Of a DNA stretch of 64,000 nt, positions 16,509 to 26,376 are shown in pieces. How positions within the stretch are numbered: position 1 is the stretch's first letter; each line of letters begins with the position of its first letter. The notes beneath the pieces are model-generated. The model was not told the DNA's origin. It worked only from the letters and a program-made list of their open reading frames with translations, and searched no databases. The stretch lies in NCBI RefSeq assembly GCF_026711005.1, contig NZ_JAPPVJ010000003.1, forward strand, positions 248,001 to 312,000, written 5' to 3'. This stretch comes from Sphingobacterium sp. UT-1RO-CII-1 (lineage in GTDB: Bacteria > Bacteroidota > Bacteroidia > Sphingobacteriales > Sphingobacteriaceae). Made by a program: the position numbers and the translations under genes.

Positions 16509-17753
16509 ATGATGAAAAAGGTTATTTTAGTATGGTTTAGAAACGATCTCCGTATTCACGACAACGAAATTTTATTTGAAGCTACTACAAAAGGGGATAT
16601 CGTTATACCTGTCTTTTTTTTCGATCCTCGTTATTTTAAAAGAAATAAATTTGGCTTTCTTAATACAGGTCTAAGAAGAGCTGATTTTTTAATACAATCT
16701 GTACAAAACCTTAAAATTAATTTACAAAAGATAGGAGCCGACCTTTTGACTTTCCATGGAAAACCAGAAGATATTATCCCTACATTGTGTGCAAAATATG
16801 ATATTTCTGAAGTTTACCATCACCGTGAAGTGGCTTCTCGGGAAACAAATATTTCTGAAATTGTTGAAACGGCACTATGGAGTGCCAAAATCAATTTAAA
16901 GCATTTTATCGGCCACACATTATACCACAAAGAAGATCTACCAATCCCTATTAGGGATATTCCAGATTCTTTTACAGCTTTTCGTAAAAAAGTAGAAAAA
17001 GAAAGTTTTGTGCGCCCCATTCTACCTGCTGTAACTTCTATTGTAACACATCCACATCTTGAAAAAACAACTATCCCCACACTATTAGAGTTGGGATTTG
17101 ATGATAATGATATAGAAAAATTAGAAAAAGACAAGAATGCCCTATTATTAGGAGGAGAAACAAAAGCTATACAGCAAGTAAATAAAACTCTAGATGACGA
17201 TTATACAGAGATTAATAACTACAACCTAATTACCCCGTATATCGCTCATGGCAATATATCTCCAGCATACTACCATGATTGCATAAAAAAAACATTTAAT
17301 GTTTCGAATAAAAAAAAGCACGAAACATTAACCCTAAGATTATTATGGCGTGATTACTTCAGGTTTATGTTGAAAAAATATCCAAATATTTTTTTTAAAA
17401 ATCATGACAATAAATATGATATTGATACTTCAGTCGAAACACTAAAAAATTTTATAGCAAATGGTTCTGATAATTCTATTATCAACCAACTCTTGGATAG
17501 TATGATTAAATTGGGTAATATGCCCTACGAATACCGAGAGATTTTAGCTGCTTATATCCATCAAGAATTAAAGGTTAATCATCTTGTAGGTGCAGCATTT
17601 TTCGAAGAGTATTTAATTGACTATGTTCCAGCAACAACCTATGGCTATTGGTTACATTATGCAGGTTCAGGAACTAGTTTGAAAAACAATTTAAAAGATA
17701 CATGGCAAGAATTAGTAAAAAGGAATTACAAAGGGGAAGTACTTGAAAAATAA
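16509..17753 (+). CDS. Divergent DNA photolyase/cryptochrome family protein
   Basis: The 414-residue protein has an N-terminal alpha/beta photolyase domain (ILVWFRNDLRIHDNE at 6-20) and a C-terminal all-helical FAD-type domain with LLWRDYFRFML. It most resembles the DASH-type or class I group. Many residues that define active photolyases are changed. The usual TGxMxNRxR helix reads LGNMPYEYR (335-343), the tryptophan-arginine pair after it reads HL (358-359), and the LIDYDxxxN motif reads LIDYVPATT (369-377), so the FAD-contacting Asn is Thr377. W381 is kept. Light-driven repair is therefore uncertain; flavin binding with another role is possible. The ATG could also be the second Met at 16512. 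No neighbour suggests a pathway. Confidence 0.85.
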   Translation: MMKKVILVWFRNDLRIHDNEILFEATTKGDIVIPVFFFDPRYFKRNKFGFLNTGLRRADFLIQSVQNLKINLQKIGADLLTFHGKPEDIIPTLCAKYDISEVYHHREVASRETNISEIVETALWSAKINLKHFIGHTLYHKEDLPIPIRDIPDSFTAFRKKVEKESFVRPILPAVTSIVTHPHLEKTTIPTLLELGFDDNDIEKLEKDKNALLLGGETKAIQQVNKTLDDDYTEINNYNLITPYIAHGNISPAYYHDCIKKTFNVSNKKKHETLTLRLLWRDYFRFMLKKYPNIFFKNHDNKYDIDTSVETLKNFIANGSDNSIINQLLDSMIKLGNMPYEYREILAAYIHQELKVNHLVGAAFFEEYLIDYVPATTYGYWLHYAGSGTSLKNNLKDTWQELVKRNYKGEVLEK

Positions 17754-17888
17754 AAATTTAAAATGATTTGACTGTACTGAATAAGAAGTTCTAGCATAGT
17801 ATTGTCATAATAATCGTGTTAGTTTTTATTTAATTGATTCAAAGCCTTATTTTGTTCTTTTTCGAGCAGCAAAATATCGAATTATTAT

Positions 17889-17896
17889 TAACTTTG
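17889..17896 (+). promoter_or_regulatory. Candidate -7 element of sucAB
   Basis: TAACTTTG matches TAnnTTTG 29 bp before the sucA ATG. No TTTG is found 19-21 bp upstream, so the call rests on the -7 element alone. Confidence 0.4.
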
Positions 17897-17925
17897 GTCA
17901 AAATTTTTATACGTAAAATTTCTTC

Positions 17926-20652
17926 ATGGACAATTTAACATATTTGAGTAACGCTGATTCAGGATATATTGATTCGTTATATCAAGCATATAAGGAAGAT
18001 CCGAATGCAGTAGATGTGAGCTGGCAAAAATTCTTCGAAGGCTTTGACTTTGGGCAGTCCAATAGTTCAGCCACTACTATTGAAACTCCTGAGCAAGCTC
18101 TCAAAGAAATTAATGTACTAAACATGATTCACGGCTACCGTGATCGTGGGCATTTATTTACAGAAACAAATCCTGTGCGCGAACGCCGCAGATATTTCCC
18201 TGGGAAAGAATTAGAAACGTTTGGTTTATCTGAAGCTGACTTAAATACAGTTTTCAATGCAGGTATAGAGGTTGGTCTAGGTCCAGCAAAACTCAAAGAC
18301 ATACGTCAACTTATTGAAGATACATATTGCAACTCTATCGGTGCAGAATTCCGTTACATACGTAATCCAGAAAAAATTAAGTTTTTACAGGAACGCATGG
18401 AAAGTGACAGAAACACCCCAAGTTTCAACATAGATAACAAGAAACGTATATTAAAAAAATTAAATGAAGCTGTTGTTTTTGAGAGCTTTTTAGGCACAAA
18501 ATTTCTAGGACAAAAACGTTTTTCTCTTGAAGGCAGTGAGTCTTTAATACCAGCACTAGACTCTGTAATACAACAAGGGTCTTCTTTAGGAATTGAAGAG
18601 TTTGTTATTGGTATGGCGCACAGAGGGCGTTTAAACGTTCTGACAAATATTATGGGAAAACCGTATGAAACTGTTTTTTCCGAATTCGAAGGGAAAATGT
18701 ATGTCGCTGACCCCGAATCTCAGTTCGGTGGAGACGTTAAATATCACCTTGGTTTTTCATCAGACATAACAAGTCAAGATGGCAAAAACATTCACTTAAG
18801 CCTTGCCCCTAACCCCTCACACCTGGAAACAGTAGATGGCGTCGCAGAGGGGATGGTCCGCTCCAAAATTGACATGAAGTATGCAGGAGACTCTTCTAAG
18901 ATTGCTCCTATACTAATTCATGGCGATGCAGCTGTTGCTGCACAAGGAATTGTTTATGAGACTATCCAAATGTCGAAGTTAGATGGCTACAAAACAGGTG
19001 GTACAATACATATCGTTATTAATAACCAAGTAGGTTTTACAACAAACTATAAAGACGCACGATCATCAACATATTGTACAGATATTGCCAAAGTAACTCT
19101 TTCTCCTGTATTCCATGTAAACGGTGATGATGTAGAGGCCTTGGTTTATGCAATCAATCTAGCTGTAGAATATCGTCAAAAATACAAAACAGATGTCTTC
19201 ATCGATTTATTAGGCTACAGACGCTATGGACATAACGAAGCTGATGAACCTAAGTTCACACAACCATCTTTATATAAACTGATAGAAAAACACCCTAATA
19301 CATTAGCTATTTATGTTAAGAAGCTTATAGAGCAGGGGACTATCGATGCAGATTATGCTAAAAATCTAGAAAAAGACTTCCGTTCAGTTTTACAGAAGGA
19401 TCTAGATGAAGCAAAAACTGTAGATGAATTAAATGAAGATATCCCAATGTTTGCAGGTGCGTGGAAAGGCCTACGTCCTTCAAGACCAACAGACTTCGCT
19501 GAAAAAACTGAAACAAAAGTTGATAAACAAACCTTCTTAAATTTAGCTAAAGAGTTTAATAAACTCCCGTCAGATAAGAAATTCTTCCGTAAAATAACCA
19601 AAGTATTTGAAGATCGATTAAAAATGATTGATACGGATAAATATGATTGGGCAATGGGCGAATTGATGGCTTATGCAACACTATTAAACGAAGATTATCG
19701 GGTTCGTATATCAGGACAAGATGTTCAGCGTGGCACATTCTCACATCGTCATGCTGTAGTAACATTAGAAGATTCTGACGAAACATATACTCCTTTAGCC
19801 AAAGTGAAAGGCGGTGATAAATTCAATATTTACAACTCATTATTATCGGAGTATGCTGTACTTGCTTTTGAATACGGTTATGCTTCAGTAAACCCTAACT
19901 CACTTACTATTTGGGAAGCCCAATTTGGAGACTTTGCTAATGGTGCACAAGTTGTTTTTGATCAGTACATATCTTCAGGAGAGTCAAAATGGAAACGTTC
20001 TAACGGGTTAGTGATGCTTCTGCCTCATGGAATGGAAGGCCAAGGCCCCGAACACTCTTCATGCCGCATTGAGCGCTATTTAGAGCTGTCCGCTAATAAT
20101 AATATGATTGTAGCGAACTGTACTACGCCAGCGAATTACTTCCATTTATTACGTCGTCAATTACACCGTGACTTCCGTAAACCGTTAATAGTCGCTACAC
20201 CAAAAAGTTTATTGCGCCACCCTAAAGCAGTTTCTCCTCTCACTGATTTCACAGAAAAATCTTTCCAAGAAATTATTGATGACGTGAATGTAACTGCGAA
20301 ATCAGTAAAACGTGTACTACTTTGTTCAGGCAAAATCTACTATGAACTACTAGAGAAACAAGAAACTGATAAACGTAAAGATGTAGCAATTGTTCGCGTA
20401 GAACAGTTATTCCCAATAGCACATAACCAAATAAACGGTCTGCGTAAGAAGTATGCTAATGCAGAATTTGTTTGGGTACAAGAGGAAAATGAAAACATGG
20501 GAGCATGGCCGTTCTATTGTCGTAAATTTAGTGGCTCAGACCTAAACTTAAAAGTTGTAGCCCGCCCAGAAAGTGGTTCTCCTGCAACGGGATATATGAA
20601 ACGTCATATCGCAGAACAAACAAACATATTAAATAAAGCATTTGAAATATAA
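17926..20652 (+). CDS. sucA: 2-oxoglutarate dehydrogenase E1 component
   Basis: The 908-residue protein matches the E1 (thiamine diphosphate) subunit of 2-oxoglutarate dehydrogenase. It has an N-terminal E2-binding segment (SGYIDSLYQAYKEDP), the MAHRGRLNVL active-site region at about residue 226, the TPP-binding GDAAVAAQGIVYE stretch, and a transketolase-like C-terminal half with EGQGPEHSSCRIER. It decarboxylates 2-oxoglutarate and transfers the succinyl group to lipoyl-E2 in the TCA cycle. sucB follows after 48 bp, so the two form an operon. The E3 (lipoamide dehydrogenase) gene is not in the window. Length is slightly under the E. coli enzyme (933). Confidence 0.98.
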   Translation: MDNLTYLSNADSGYIDSLYQAYKEDPNAVDVSWQKFFEGFDFGQSNSSATTIETPEQALKEINVLNMIHGYRDRGHLFTETNPVRERRRYFPGKELETFGLSEADLNTVFNAGIEVGLGPAKLKDIRQLIEDTYCNSIGAEFRYIRNPEKIKFLQERMESDRNTPSFNIDNKKRILKKLNEAVVFESFLGTKFLGQKRFSLEGSESLIPALDSVIQQGSSLGIEEFVIGMAHRGRLNVLTNIMGKPYETVFSEFEGKMYVADPESQFGGDVKYHLGFSSDITSQDGKNIHLSLAPNPSHLETVDGVAEGMVRSKIDMKYAGDSSKIAPILIHGDAAVAAQGIVYETIQMSKLDGYKTGGTIHIVINNQVGFTTNYKDARSSTYCTDIAKVTLSPVFHVNGDDVEALVYAINLAVEYRQKYKTDVFIDLLGYRRYGHNEADEPKFTQPSLYKLIEKHPNTLAIYVKKLIEQGTIDADYAKNLEKDFRSVLQKDLDEAKTVDELNEDIPMFAGAWKGLRPSRPTDFAEKTETKVDKQTFLNLAKEFNKLPSDKKFFRKITKVFEDRLKMIDTDKYDWAMGELMAYATLLNEDYRVRISGQDVQRGTFSHRHAVVTLEDSDETYTPLAKVKGGDKFNIYNSLLSEYAVLAFEYGYASVNPNSLTIWEAQFGDFANGAQVVFDQYISSGESKWKRSNGLVMLLPHGMEGQGPEHSSCRIERYLELSANNNMIVANCTTPANYFHLLRRQLHRDFRKPLIVATPKSLLRHPKAVSPLTDFTEKSFQEIIDDVNVTAKSVKRVLLCSGKIYYELLEKQETDKRKDVAIVRVEQLFPIAHNQINGLRKKYANAEFVWVQEENENMGAWPFYCRKFSGSDLNLKVVARPESGSPATGYMKRHIAEQTNILNKAFEI

Positions 20653-20700
20653 AACATATACGCCCGTATAGGCGTTATGATATAACAAGAAAACAAATAT

Positions 20701-21930
20701 ATGAGCTTAGAAATTAAAATACCAGCTGTAGGAGAATCAATTACAGAGGTAACCTTAGCACAATGGTTAAAACAAGATGGCGATTATGTAGAAATGGATG
20801 AGAATATTGCCGAATTGGAGTCTGATAAAGCTACATTCGAATTGCCTGCAGAAAAAGCGGGTATTCTAAAAATCATTGCACAAGAAGGTGACACTTTAGA
20901 AATTGGAGCTGTTGTATGTACAATTGAAGAAGGGGAAGCTCCATCTGGTGGTGACACTAAAGCAAACAGTAGTACTTCAGAAAATGTCAAAGAAGAAAAA
21001 AGTATAGCTGCATCAGAAAGCCCTGAGACATATGCTGCAGGGACTGCGTCCCCAGCTGCTGCAAAAATACTAAGAGAAAAAGGAATTGATCCTTCGACAA
21101 TTAAAGGAACAGGTAAAGATGGTCGCATCACAAAAGAAGATGCTGAAAAAGCTCAACCAGCAGCGCCTGTTGCCGCAAAATCAGAGACTAAAACCGCCGC
21201 ACCAGCTACTGCTCCTGTTATAACAGGAAGCCGTAATGAGCGTCGTGAAAAAATGACTTCATTGCGTAAAACTATTGCTAAGCGTTTAGTAAGCGTGAAA
21301 AATGAAACAGCAATGCTTACGACCTTTAACGAGGTAAATATGCAGCCTATCATGGATTTACGCGCAAAATACAAAGATACTTTTAAGGAAAAGCATGGAG
21401 TAGGCTTAGGTTTTATGTCTTTCTTTACAAAAGCTGTCACTACAGCATTACAAGAGTGGCCAGCAGTAAACGCTAAGATTGATGAAAACGAAATTATTTA
21501 TTCAGATTTCTGTGACATCTCTATTGCCGTTTCAGCACCTAAAGGTTTAGTTGTTCCTGTAATCCGCAATGCAGAGTCATTAAGTTTACATCAAATCGAG
21601 AAAGAAATTGTTGATTTGGCAACAAAGGCTAGAGATAGCAAATTGACTATTGAAGAAATGACCGGAGGCACATTTACAATCACTAACGGAGGAGTGTTTG
21701 GTTCTATGATGTCGACACCAATAATCAATGCTCCACAGTCTGCTATCCTAGGTATGCACAATATCATCCAACGCCCTATTGCAGAAAACGGACAAGTAGT
21801 TATTCGTCCAATGATGTATATTGCATTGTCCTATGACCATCGCATTGTTGACGGAAGAGAATCTGTAAGTTTCTTAGTTCGAGTAAAACAATTATTAGAA
21901 GATCCAGCAAGGTTGTTATTAGAAGTATAA
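20701..21930 (+). CDS. sucB: Dihydrolipoyllysine-residue succinyltransferase (E2 of 2-oxoglutarate dehydrogenase)
   Basis: The 409-residue protein has the E2 domain order. A single lipoyl domain carries the modified lysine at K43 (ELESDKATF). An Ala/Glu-rich linker leads to a peripheral subunit-binding domain at about 118-150 ([20 protein letters not shown]), then an Ala-Pro linker and the catalytic domain with SYDHRIVDG (H380, D384). It accepts the succinyl group from SucA and passes it to CoA. It is the second gene of sucAB and is closed by the hairpin at 21936-21990. Confidence 0.97.
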   Translation: MSLEIKIPAVGESITEVTLAQWLKQDGDYVEMDENIAELESDKATFELPAEKAGILKIIAQEGDTLEIGAVVCTIEEGEAPSGGDTKANSSTSENVKEEKSIAASESPETYAAGTASPAAAKILREKGIDPSTIKGTGKDGRITKEDAEKAQPAAPVAAKSETKTAAPATAPVITGSRNERREKMTSLRKTIAKRLVSVKNETAMLTTFNEVNMQPIMDLRAKYKDTFKEKHGVGLGFMSFFTKAVTTALQEWPAVNAKIDENEIIYSDFCDISIAVSAPKGLVVPVIRNAESLSLHQIEKEIVDLATKARDSKLTIEEMTGGTFTITNGGVFGSMMSTPIINAPQSAILGMHNIIQRPIAENGQVVIRPMMYIALSYDHRIVDGRESVSFLVRVKQLLEDPARLLLEV

Positions 21931-21935
21931 TAATA

Positions 21936-21990
21936 GCATATAATTACATTAGAAAGGGGCCCAAGGTCCCTTTTTAATGTAATTATATGC
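21936..21990. terminator. Bidirectional terminator between sucB and the leftward LtaS-like gene
   Basis: A perfect 15-bp outer stem (21936-21950 with 21976-21990) encloses an AAAGGG/CCCTTT inner stem followed by T5. It lies 6 bp after the sucB stop and 46 bp after the stop of the converging gene. Confidence 0.88.
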
Positions 21991-22036
21991 TCAACAAGCT
22001 AACATATAAAGTAAGTATATAAAAAAACTCTCCTTC

Positions 22037-23977
22037 CTAATCAACCGTAAGCTTATTATGAATCATTCGATTATTATATTGTTGTATAAAAGCTTTCAAA
22101 CTTACTTCCAAGCTATCAATAACTTCTGGGCTTTTTTTTACGATATTATCAGTTTCTAAAGGGTCTCTCCTTATATTAAATAAGGATAATGCTTCATCAC
22201 CGTTATGTGTCATAAAATAATCGCCCTTAAAAAAATTATAAACCCCTGTTGTATTATTAACTACAAAATTATTTTTAGCACTAGAAAAAGCATCAAAGCC
22301 CAGTGAGAAATATGGCTTATTATAACCCAGAAAATTAAGTACCGTAGGCATAATATCAATTTGTTGTATAAGCTTATCTGACATTCCTCGAAGTCTTTCA
22401 TTATCACCAGGAAAATAAAAAACGATTGGAATAGCATAACTATTGGCTGTTGTCTTATATTCAGAAAGATAACTAACACTAGAATGATCGGCGCAGATAA
22501 CAAACAAGGTATTTTTATACCAGCTAGACTTAGATGCTTTAGCAAAAAACTCCCGTAAAGCATGATCTGTATAACCTATAGGTTCATGTACTGGTAAGGG
22601 TCCTTTAGAAAACTGACCTTCATACTCAGTAGGCACTTTAAAGGGGTGATGAGAAGATAGAGAGAAGAAGCTGGCAAAGAAAGGCTCAGATAGTTCATTT
22701 AATTTATCGCCCATAAATTGCATAAACGGCTCATCCCATATTCCCCATATACCATCAAAATCAGCATCATTATTATATTCAGTTTTACCATAATATCTTT
22801 TTATTCCTGCCAAATTAGTAAAAGCAGAAAATCCCATACTACCATTAGGGGCTCCGTGAAAAAAAGCTGTCTCATAACCTTCTTCCCCTAAAAGATCAGC
22901 AATACTAGTCGTTTTGTTACTAGAGTAAATAGATAAAACAAATGGTTCGCCAATTGATGGAATTCCTGTAATAATCGAGGGTAATGCATCTATCGATTTA
23001 CGCCCGTTAGCAAATGAGTGTTTAAATGAATAAGATTCTGCAATCAGTGAATCTAAAAAAGGAGTGTAACCTTTATAAGTTCCAGACTCTAGGTCTTTAT
23101 TATAAAAACCTACATATTCTTTTGCGAAACTTTCCATAATTAGAAAAACAACATTATACGTTTTAAACTCTATGCTATCCTGCGGGTAATGAAATACAGG
23201 GTAAATATGCCCTAGTTCGTCTTCCGTAAAAACATTTACCTCCTTTAGATCCACCGCTTTTAACGTTTTCAAGATACTGAAGGGAGTATTTAACACAATA
23301 CTTATTTCCTCTGGGCTTTTAACATAATCTCCCGCATTACTTAATGTTATAGGTCTTGTACTATGTGCCCAACCTCCCCTCACTCCCCCTACAAAAAGAA
23401 ACGCAACAAACAGCAACGTCGCCAAATGGGTTATATAAAATTGCCAATTTACTTTATTTGGTTTGAGTAAAACTAATCTTCTATCAAAAAAATAAAGGAA
23501 ATAAACAAGAATAAAAAATACGATGACCAAAGGCCAGTATAAAAGAAAAAAATCTAAGAACAACCCTACTATATTATCTTCATTAGCAAATTGACTAAAT
23601 ACAGTGCCGGTTGTTCGTTTCAGAGTAAAAGGATAATAAGCAAAATCGATTAGATTACTTCCAATCCCAACACTATTCGTAAATATAAAAACCCAACTTG
23701 CGACCTTCTGATAACCATCAGTATATTTAATTGCGAGTGGTAAGCATTGCATTAAAATATACAAAAGATTAATATATAACAGTGCTACAATATCAAACTT
23801 AACCCCACCTATTAACATCAACCCTATTTCAGAAAATTCGACATTGGAAAACAAACTTTGATTATACCATAAAAACCCAACCCGCAAAAGAGCATAAATC
23901 AATAGAAGCAACACGAAGTGACTCATTAATAACAATACATTATTAATAGGTCCTCCAAATTCAATCTGTTTTTTCAT
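22037..23977 (-). CDS. LtaS-like membrane sulfatase-fold transferase/hydrolase (copy 1)
   Basis: The 646-residue protein has about five transmembrane helices in its first 200 residues, then an exported alkaline-phosphatase-superfamily domain from about 270. Metal and active-site positions are visible: E282 (LIMESFAKEY), the nucleophile position S328 (GRKSID), and D497-H498 (CADHSS). In Gram-positive LtaS the nucleophile is Thr. Family members transfer phosphoglycerol or phosphoethanolamine or hydrolyse such groups at the outer face of the cytoplasmic membrane. Bacteroidota do not make lipoteichoic acid, so a role in decorating lipids or periplasmic glycans is likely (inference). A second family member lies just upstream (24331-26208). 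Confidence 0.87.
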   Translation of the reverse strand: MKKQIEFGGPINNVLLLMSHFVLLLLIYALLRVGFLWYNQSLFSNVEFSEIGLMLIGGVKFDIVALLYINLLYILMQCLPLAIKYTDGYQKVASWVFIFTNSVGIGSNLIDFAYYPFTLKRTTGTVFSQFANEDNIVGLFLDFFLLYWPLVIVFFILVYFLYFFDRRLVLLKPNKVNWQFYITHLATLLFVAFLFVGGVRGGWAHSTRPITLSNAGDYVKSPEEISIVLNTPFSILKTLKAVDLKEVNVFTEDELGHIYPVFHYPQDSIEFKTYNVVFLIMESFAKEYVGFYNKDLESGTYKGYTPFLDSLIAESYSFKHSFANGRKSIDALPSIITGIPSIGEPFVLSIYSSNKTTSIADLLGEEGYETAFFHGAPNGSMGFSAFTNLAGIKRYYGKTEYNNDADFDGIWGIWDEPFMQFMGDKLNELSEPFFASFFSLSSHHPFKVPTEYEGQFSKGPLPVHEPIGYTDHALREFFAKASKSSWYKNTLFVICADHSSVSYLSEYKTTANSYAIPIVFYFPGDNERLRGMSDKLIQQIDIMPTVLNFLGYNKPYFSLGFDAFSSAKNNFVVNNTTGVYNFFKGDYFMTHNGDEALSLFNIRRDPLETDNIVKKSPEVIDSLEVSLKAFIQQYNNRMIHNKLTVD

Positions 23978-24330
23978 TCCGTATATAACTTATCTTTTAT
24001 ATTTACAGAGAATAATACTTATACATCTCTTTTAAAATCAAGAATAATTTATAAGCAAATAATTATTCGTTACTGTATTTTTTTATTAAACTCATAAATA
24101 CACTGTATTTACTTCGTGCCCCCTAAGCTCGTTTTGATTTTTAATGACCATATGAAACATCCCCATTATTTAATAAAAAAGAGTTTGTTTTAAATCGATG
24201 CTCATGCTGCTTCGAAGTCATATGTGTTTGTATCATTCGCACTACCTAGATATTCTATATATAAGTATTAGAATTTCACTAACAGATGGACACATTATGT
24301 TTTTCTACGCTACAAAAATAGAACTGCATG
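23978..24330. other. Intergenic region between the two LtaS-like genes, no gene seen
   Basis: 353 bp, AT-rich, with no plausible reading frame, tRNA fold or clear terminator. It may hold the promoter of the downstream leftward gene, but I find no convincing TTTG/TAnnTTTG pair on that strand. Confidence 0.5.
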
Positions 24331-26208
24331 CTAATATTTTAAAAAATCATCAAATACTACTTGGTAATAAGCTTTAGCTTGATTTAACAGGCTATCCCTA
24401 ACCCCAATATTTTCCTTAGGAACTGTTGTGTAACTTATATTTCGCTTCAACATATCATAACTAACTGCATATTGATCGTTAATAAGCCCAAATGCACCAT
24501 TAGAATTATAAAAAGCTATATTTTTCCGGTTCTTAGCAAAAAGATTTTGTGAATATTTAAAAGCAGAACCATTTCCTCCGATAAAGTCAGACAAAGTAGC
24601 CACGATATCGAGCTGGCTAACTACCTGATCAACCTTTAATCCCCTATATTCTTCTTTTAATGCACCTCCTAAAAAGAACAAAGGGACATGGTAGCGTTCA
24701 GGTCTATCTAACCCATATTTTTCTGTCGGATAAACATGTCCATGATCCGAAGTAACAATAATTATAGTATTCTCATACCAGCTTTCTCTTTTTACCTTAT
24801 CAATAAAACTATACAACATACTGTCTGTATAAAAAGAAGTACTACGATATGCATCTGCTTTAGTATTATTACCAAACTTATAGCCTGTTGATAAATTAAA
24901 AGGCTCATGATTTACTAAGGTATAAAATATACTAAAGAAAGGTTTTTTTTCTTTTTTAAGATCAATAAACATACGATCAGCTACGACATGATCATAGACT
25001 CCCCAAGAACTTCTCAGTGTTCCTATTGGAAAATTTATATTGTCAACAACTTTATCTATACCATGCGTAAACATGAATGATTTAAAATTATAAAACTCAC
25101 TTTGTCCGCCGTGATAAAACGATGTTGCATAACCACAAGAATCAAAAACCTGACCTATTGCAGGAAGTCGTTCATGCTTAGGAATATATTTAATAATACT
25201 TTCAGGTCCTTGAGCCGGGAAACCTGCTAAAACAGCTATCATTCCTTTATCTGACCTATCCGCTGCAGCATAAGCACGCCTAAATGACACCCCCTCGTCC
25301 ATCAACTCTTTCATCTTTGGCGTCACATCTTTTTCTCCTCCCAAGTCTTCAAAAATCTGCCCTACCAAGCCCTCTAATATTACCAATATAACGTTTGGTC
25401 GTTTGGTCACTAATACTTGATAGACACTATCATCTGCCACTGTAAGAATTTCATTCTCTACAATATTCTCAGCATCTATAAGTGCCATAAATTTATAAGG
25501 ACTTTTCTTGGTGCTTTTTGTCAAATCTTTAATGAAAGACCAATACGTGTTAACCGCAACATGATTTGCCGTATTGTCATCTGAAAAATAAACCGAACTT
25601 TGATTTAAAGTAGCTCGCCCATACCCTCCTCGTATCATCGTAAACAGAGCAATTGCCCCTACTAATAGCATAATAATTGTGGAGACATACGTCTGTTTGC
25701 GATACTTAGCAAACTTAACAACAAACCAATGGTAAAAATAATGAGCTCCTAAAAAAAAAATACAAAGTACTGCAAAAGCTTTCCACAACACCGCTCCATC
25801 GATAGAACTAGAAACTCCTCCCAACGTATCTAACCCCAGTACAATTGCTCTTTTACTTATTTTCTCTCCCCATGACTCATACAAGGCTACATTACCAACG
25901 GTGATAAAAGCGAGAATAAATGTAATGACCATCACATATATTCGAAGTACCCAAGTTGAAACAGCTCTTCGTACAAAAAGATGCTGAATCACATAAAATA
26001 ATAAAGGCAAAACCAGTAGATAGGAGGCTAAAGAGAAATCCAACTTCAACCCATATAGAAAAGCTAATACAACATCTGTTTTAGTCTCTATTTTATGCCA
26101 AACGCCAAATAAAAAAACAGTCCTATCAAGTACTGATAAAAATACCCAATAAAAAAAGAGAGCTAAAAAGAATCTAATATTTGTGCGCCATTCGCAGTTC
26201 AACTTCAT
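24331..26208 (-). CDS. LtaS-like membrane sulfatase-fold transferase/hydrolase (copy 2)
   Basis: The 625-residue protein has the same plan as its neighbour: about five transmembrane helices up to residue 195, then an extracytoplasmic sulfatase-fold domain. Predicted active-site residues are E279 (VILEGL), the nucleophile position S319 (DRSDKG), and D488-H489 (TSDHGH). The two copies are clearly different in sequence, so this is an old duplication or two acquired subfamilies, not a recent tandem copy. It probably moves or removes a phospho-alcohol head group at the membrane surface; the substrate is unknown. It is divergent from valS. Confidence 0.87.
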   Translation of the reverse strand: MKLNCEWRTNIRFFLALFFYWVFLSVLDRTVFLFGVWHKIETKTDVVLAFLYGLKLDFSLASYLLVLPLLFYVIQHLFVRRAVSTWVLRIYVMVITFILAFITVGNVALYESWGEKISKRAIVLGLDTLGGVSSSIDGAVLWKAFAVLCIFFLGAHYFYHWFVVKFAKYRKQTYVSTIIMLLVGAIALFTMIRGGYGRATLNQSSVYFSDDNTANHVAVNTYWSFIKDLTKSTKKSPYKFMALIDAENIVENEILTVADDSVYQVLVTKRPNVILVILEGLVGQIFEDLGGEKDVTPKMKELMDEGVSFRRAYAAADRSDKGMIAVLAGFPAQGPESIIKYIPKHERLPAIGQVFDSCGYATSFYHGGQSEFYNFKSFMFTHGIDKVVDNINFPIGTLRSSWGVYDHVVADRMFIDLKKEKKPFFSIFYTLVNHEPFNLSTGYKFGNNTKADAYRSTSFYTDSMLYSFIDKVKRESWYENTIIIVTSDHGHVYPTEKYGLDRPERYHVPLFFLGGALKEEYRGLKVDQVVSQLDIVATLSDFIGGNGSAFKYSQNLFAKNRKNIAFYNSNGAFGLINDQYAVSYDMLKRNISYTTVPKENIGVRDSLLNQAKAYYQVVFDDFLKY

Positions 26209-26346
26209 ACGTTATAATTATGATAACAGTTTGTTAAAATAAAATTAAGGGCAAAAATACATATATTACCTAATATGTTAGGGAGTTTCTGTCGATATCA
26301 ACAACATTTATTACCTCCATTCCTCCTTTAAATCCCTGTAAATGCG

Positions 26347-26354
26347 TATTTTTG
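26347..26354 (+). promoter_or_regulatory. Candidate -7 element of valS
   Basis: TATTTTTG fits TAnnTTTG and ends 22 bp before the valS ATG. The -33 element is weak, so this is a partial match. Confidence 0.4.
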
Positions 26355-26376
26355 CTTTTCGAATTTCAAGATAACA

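Noticed and set aside
22037..26208. Recent tandem duplication of the LtaS-like genes
   Set aside because: The two proteins differ through most of their length and keep only family motifs, so they are not recent copies.
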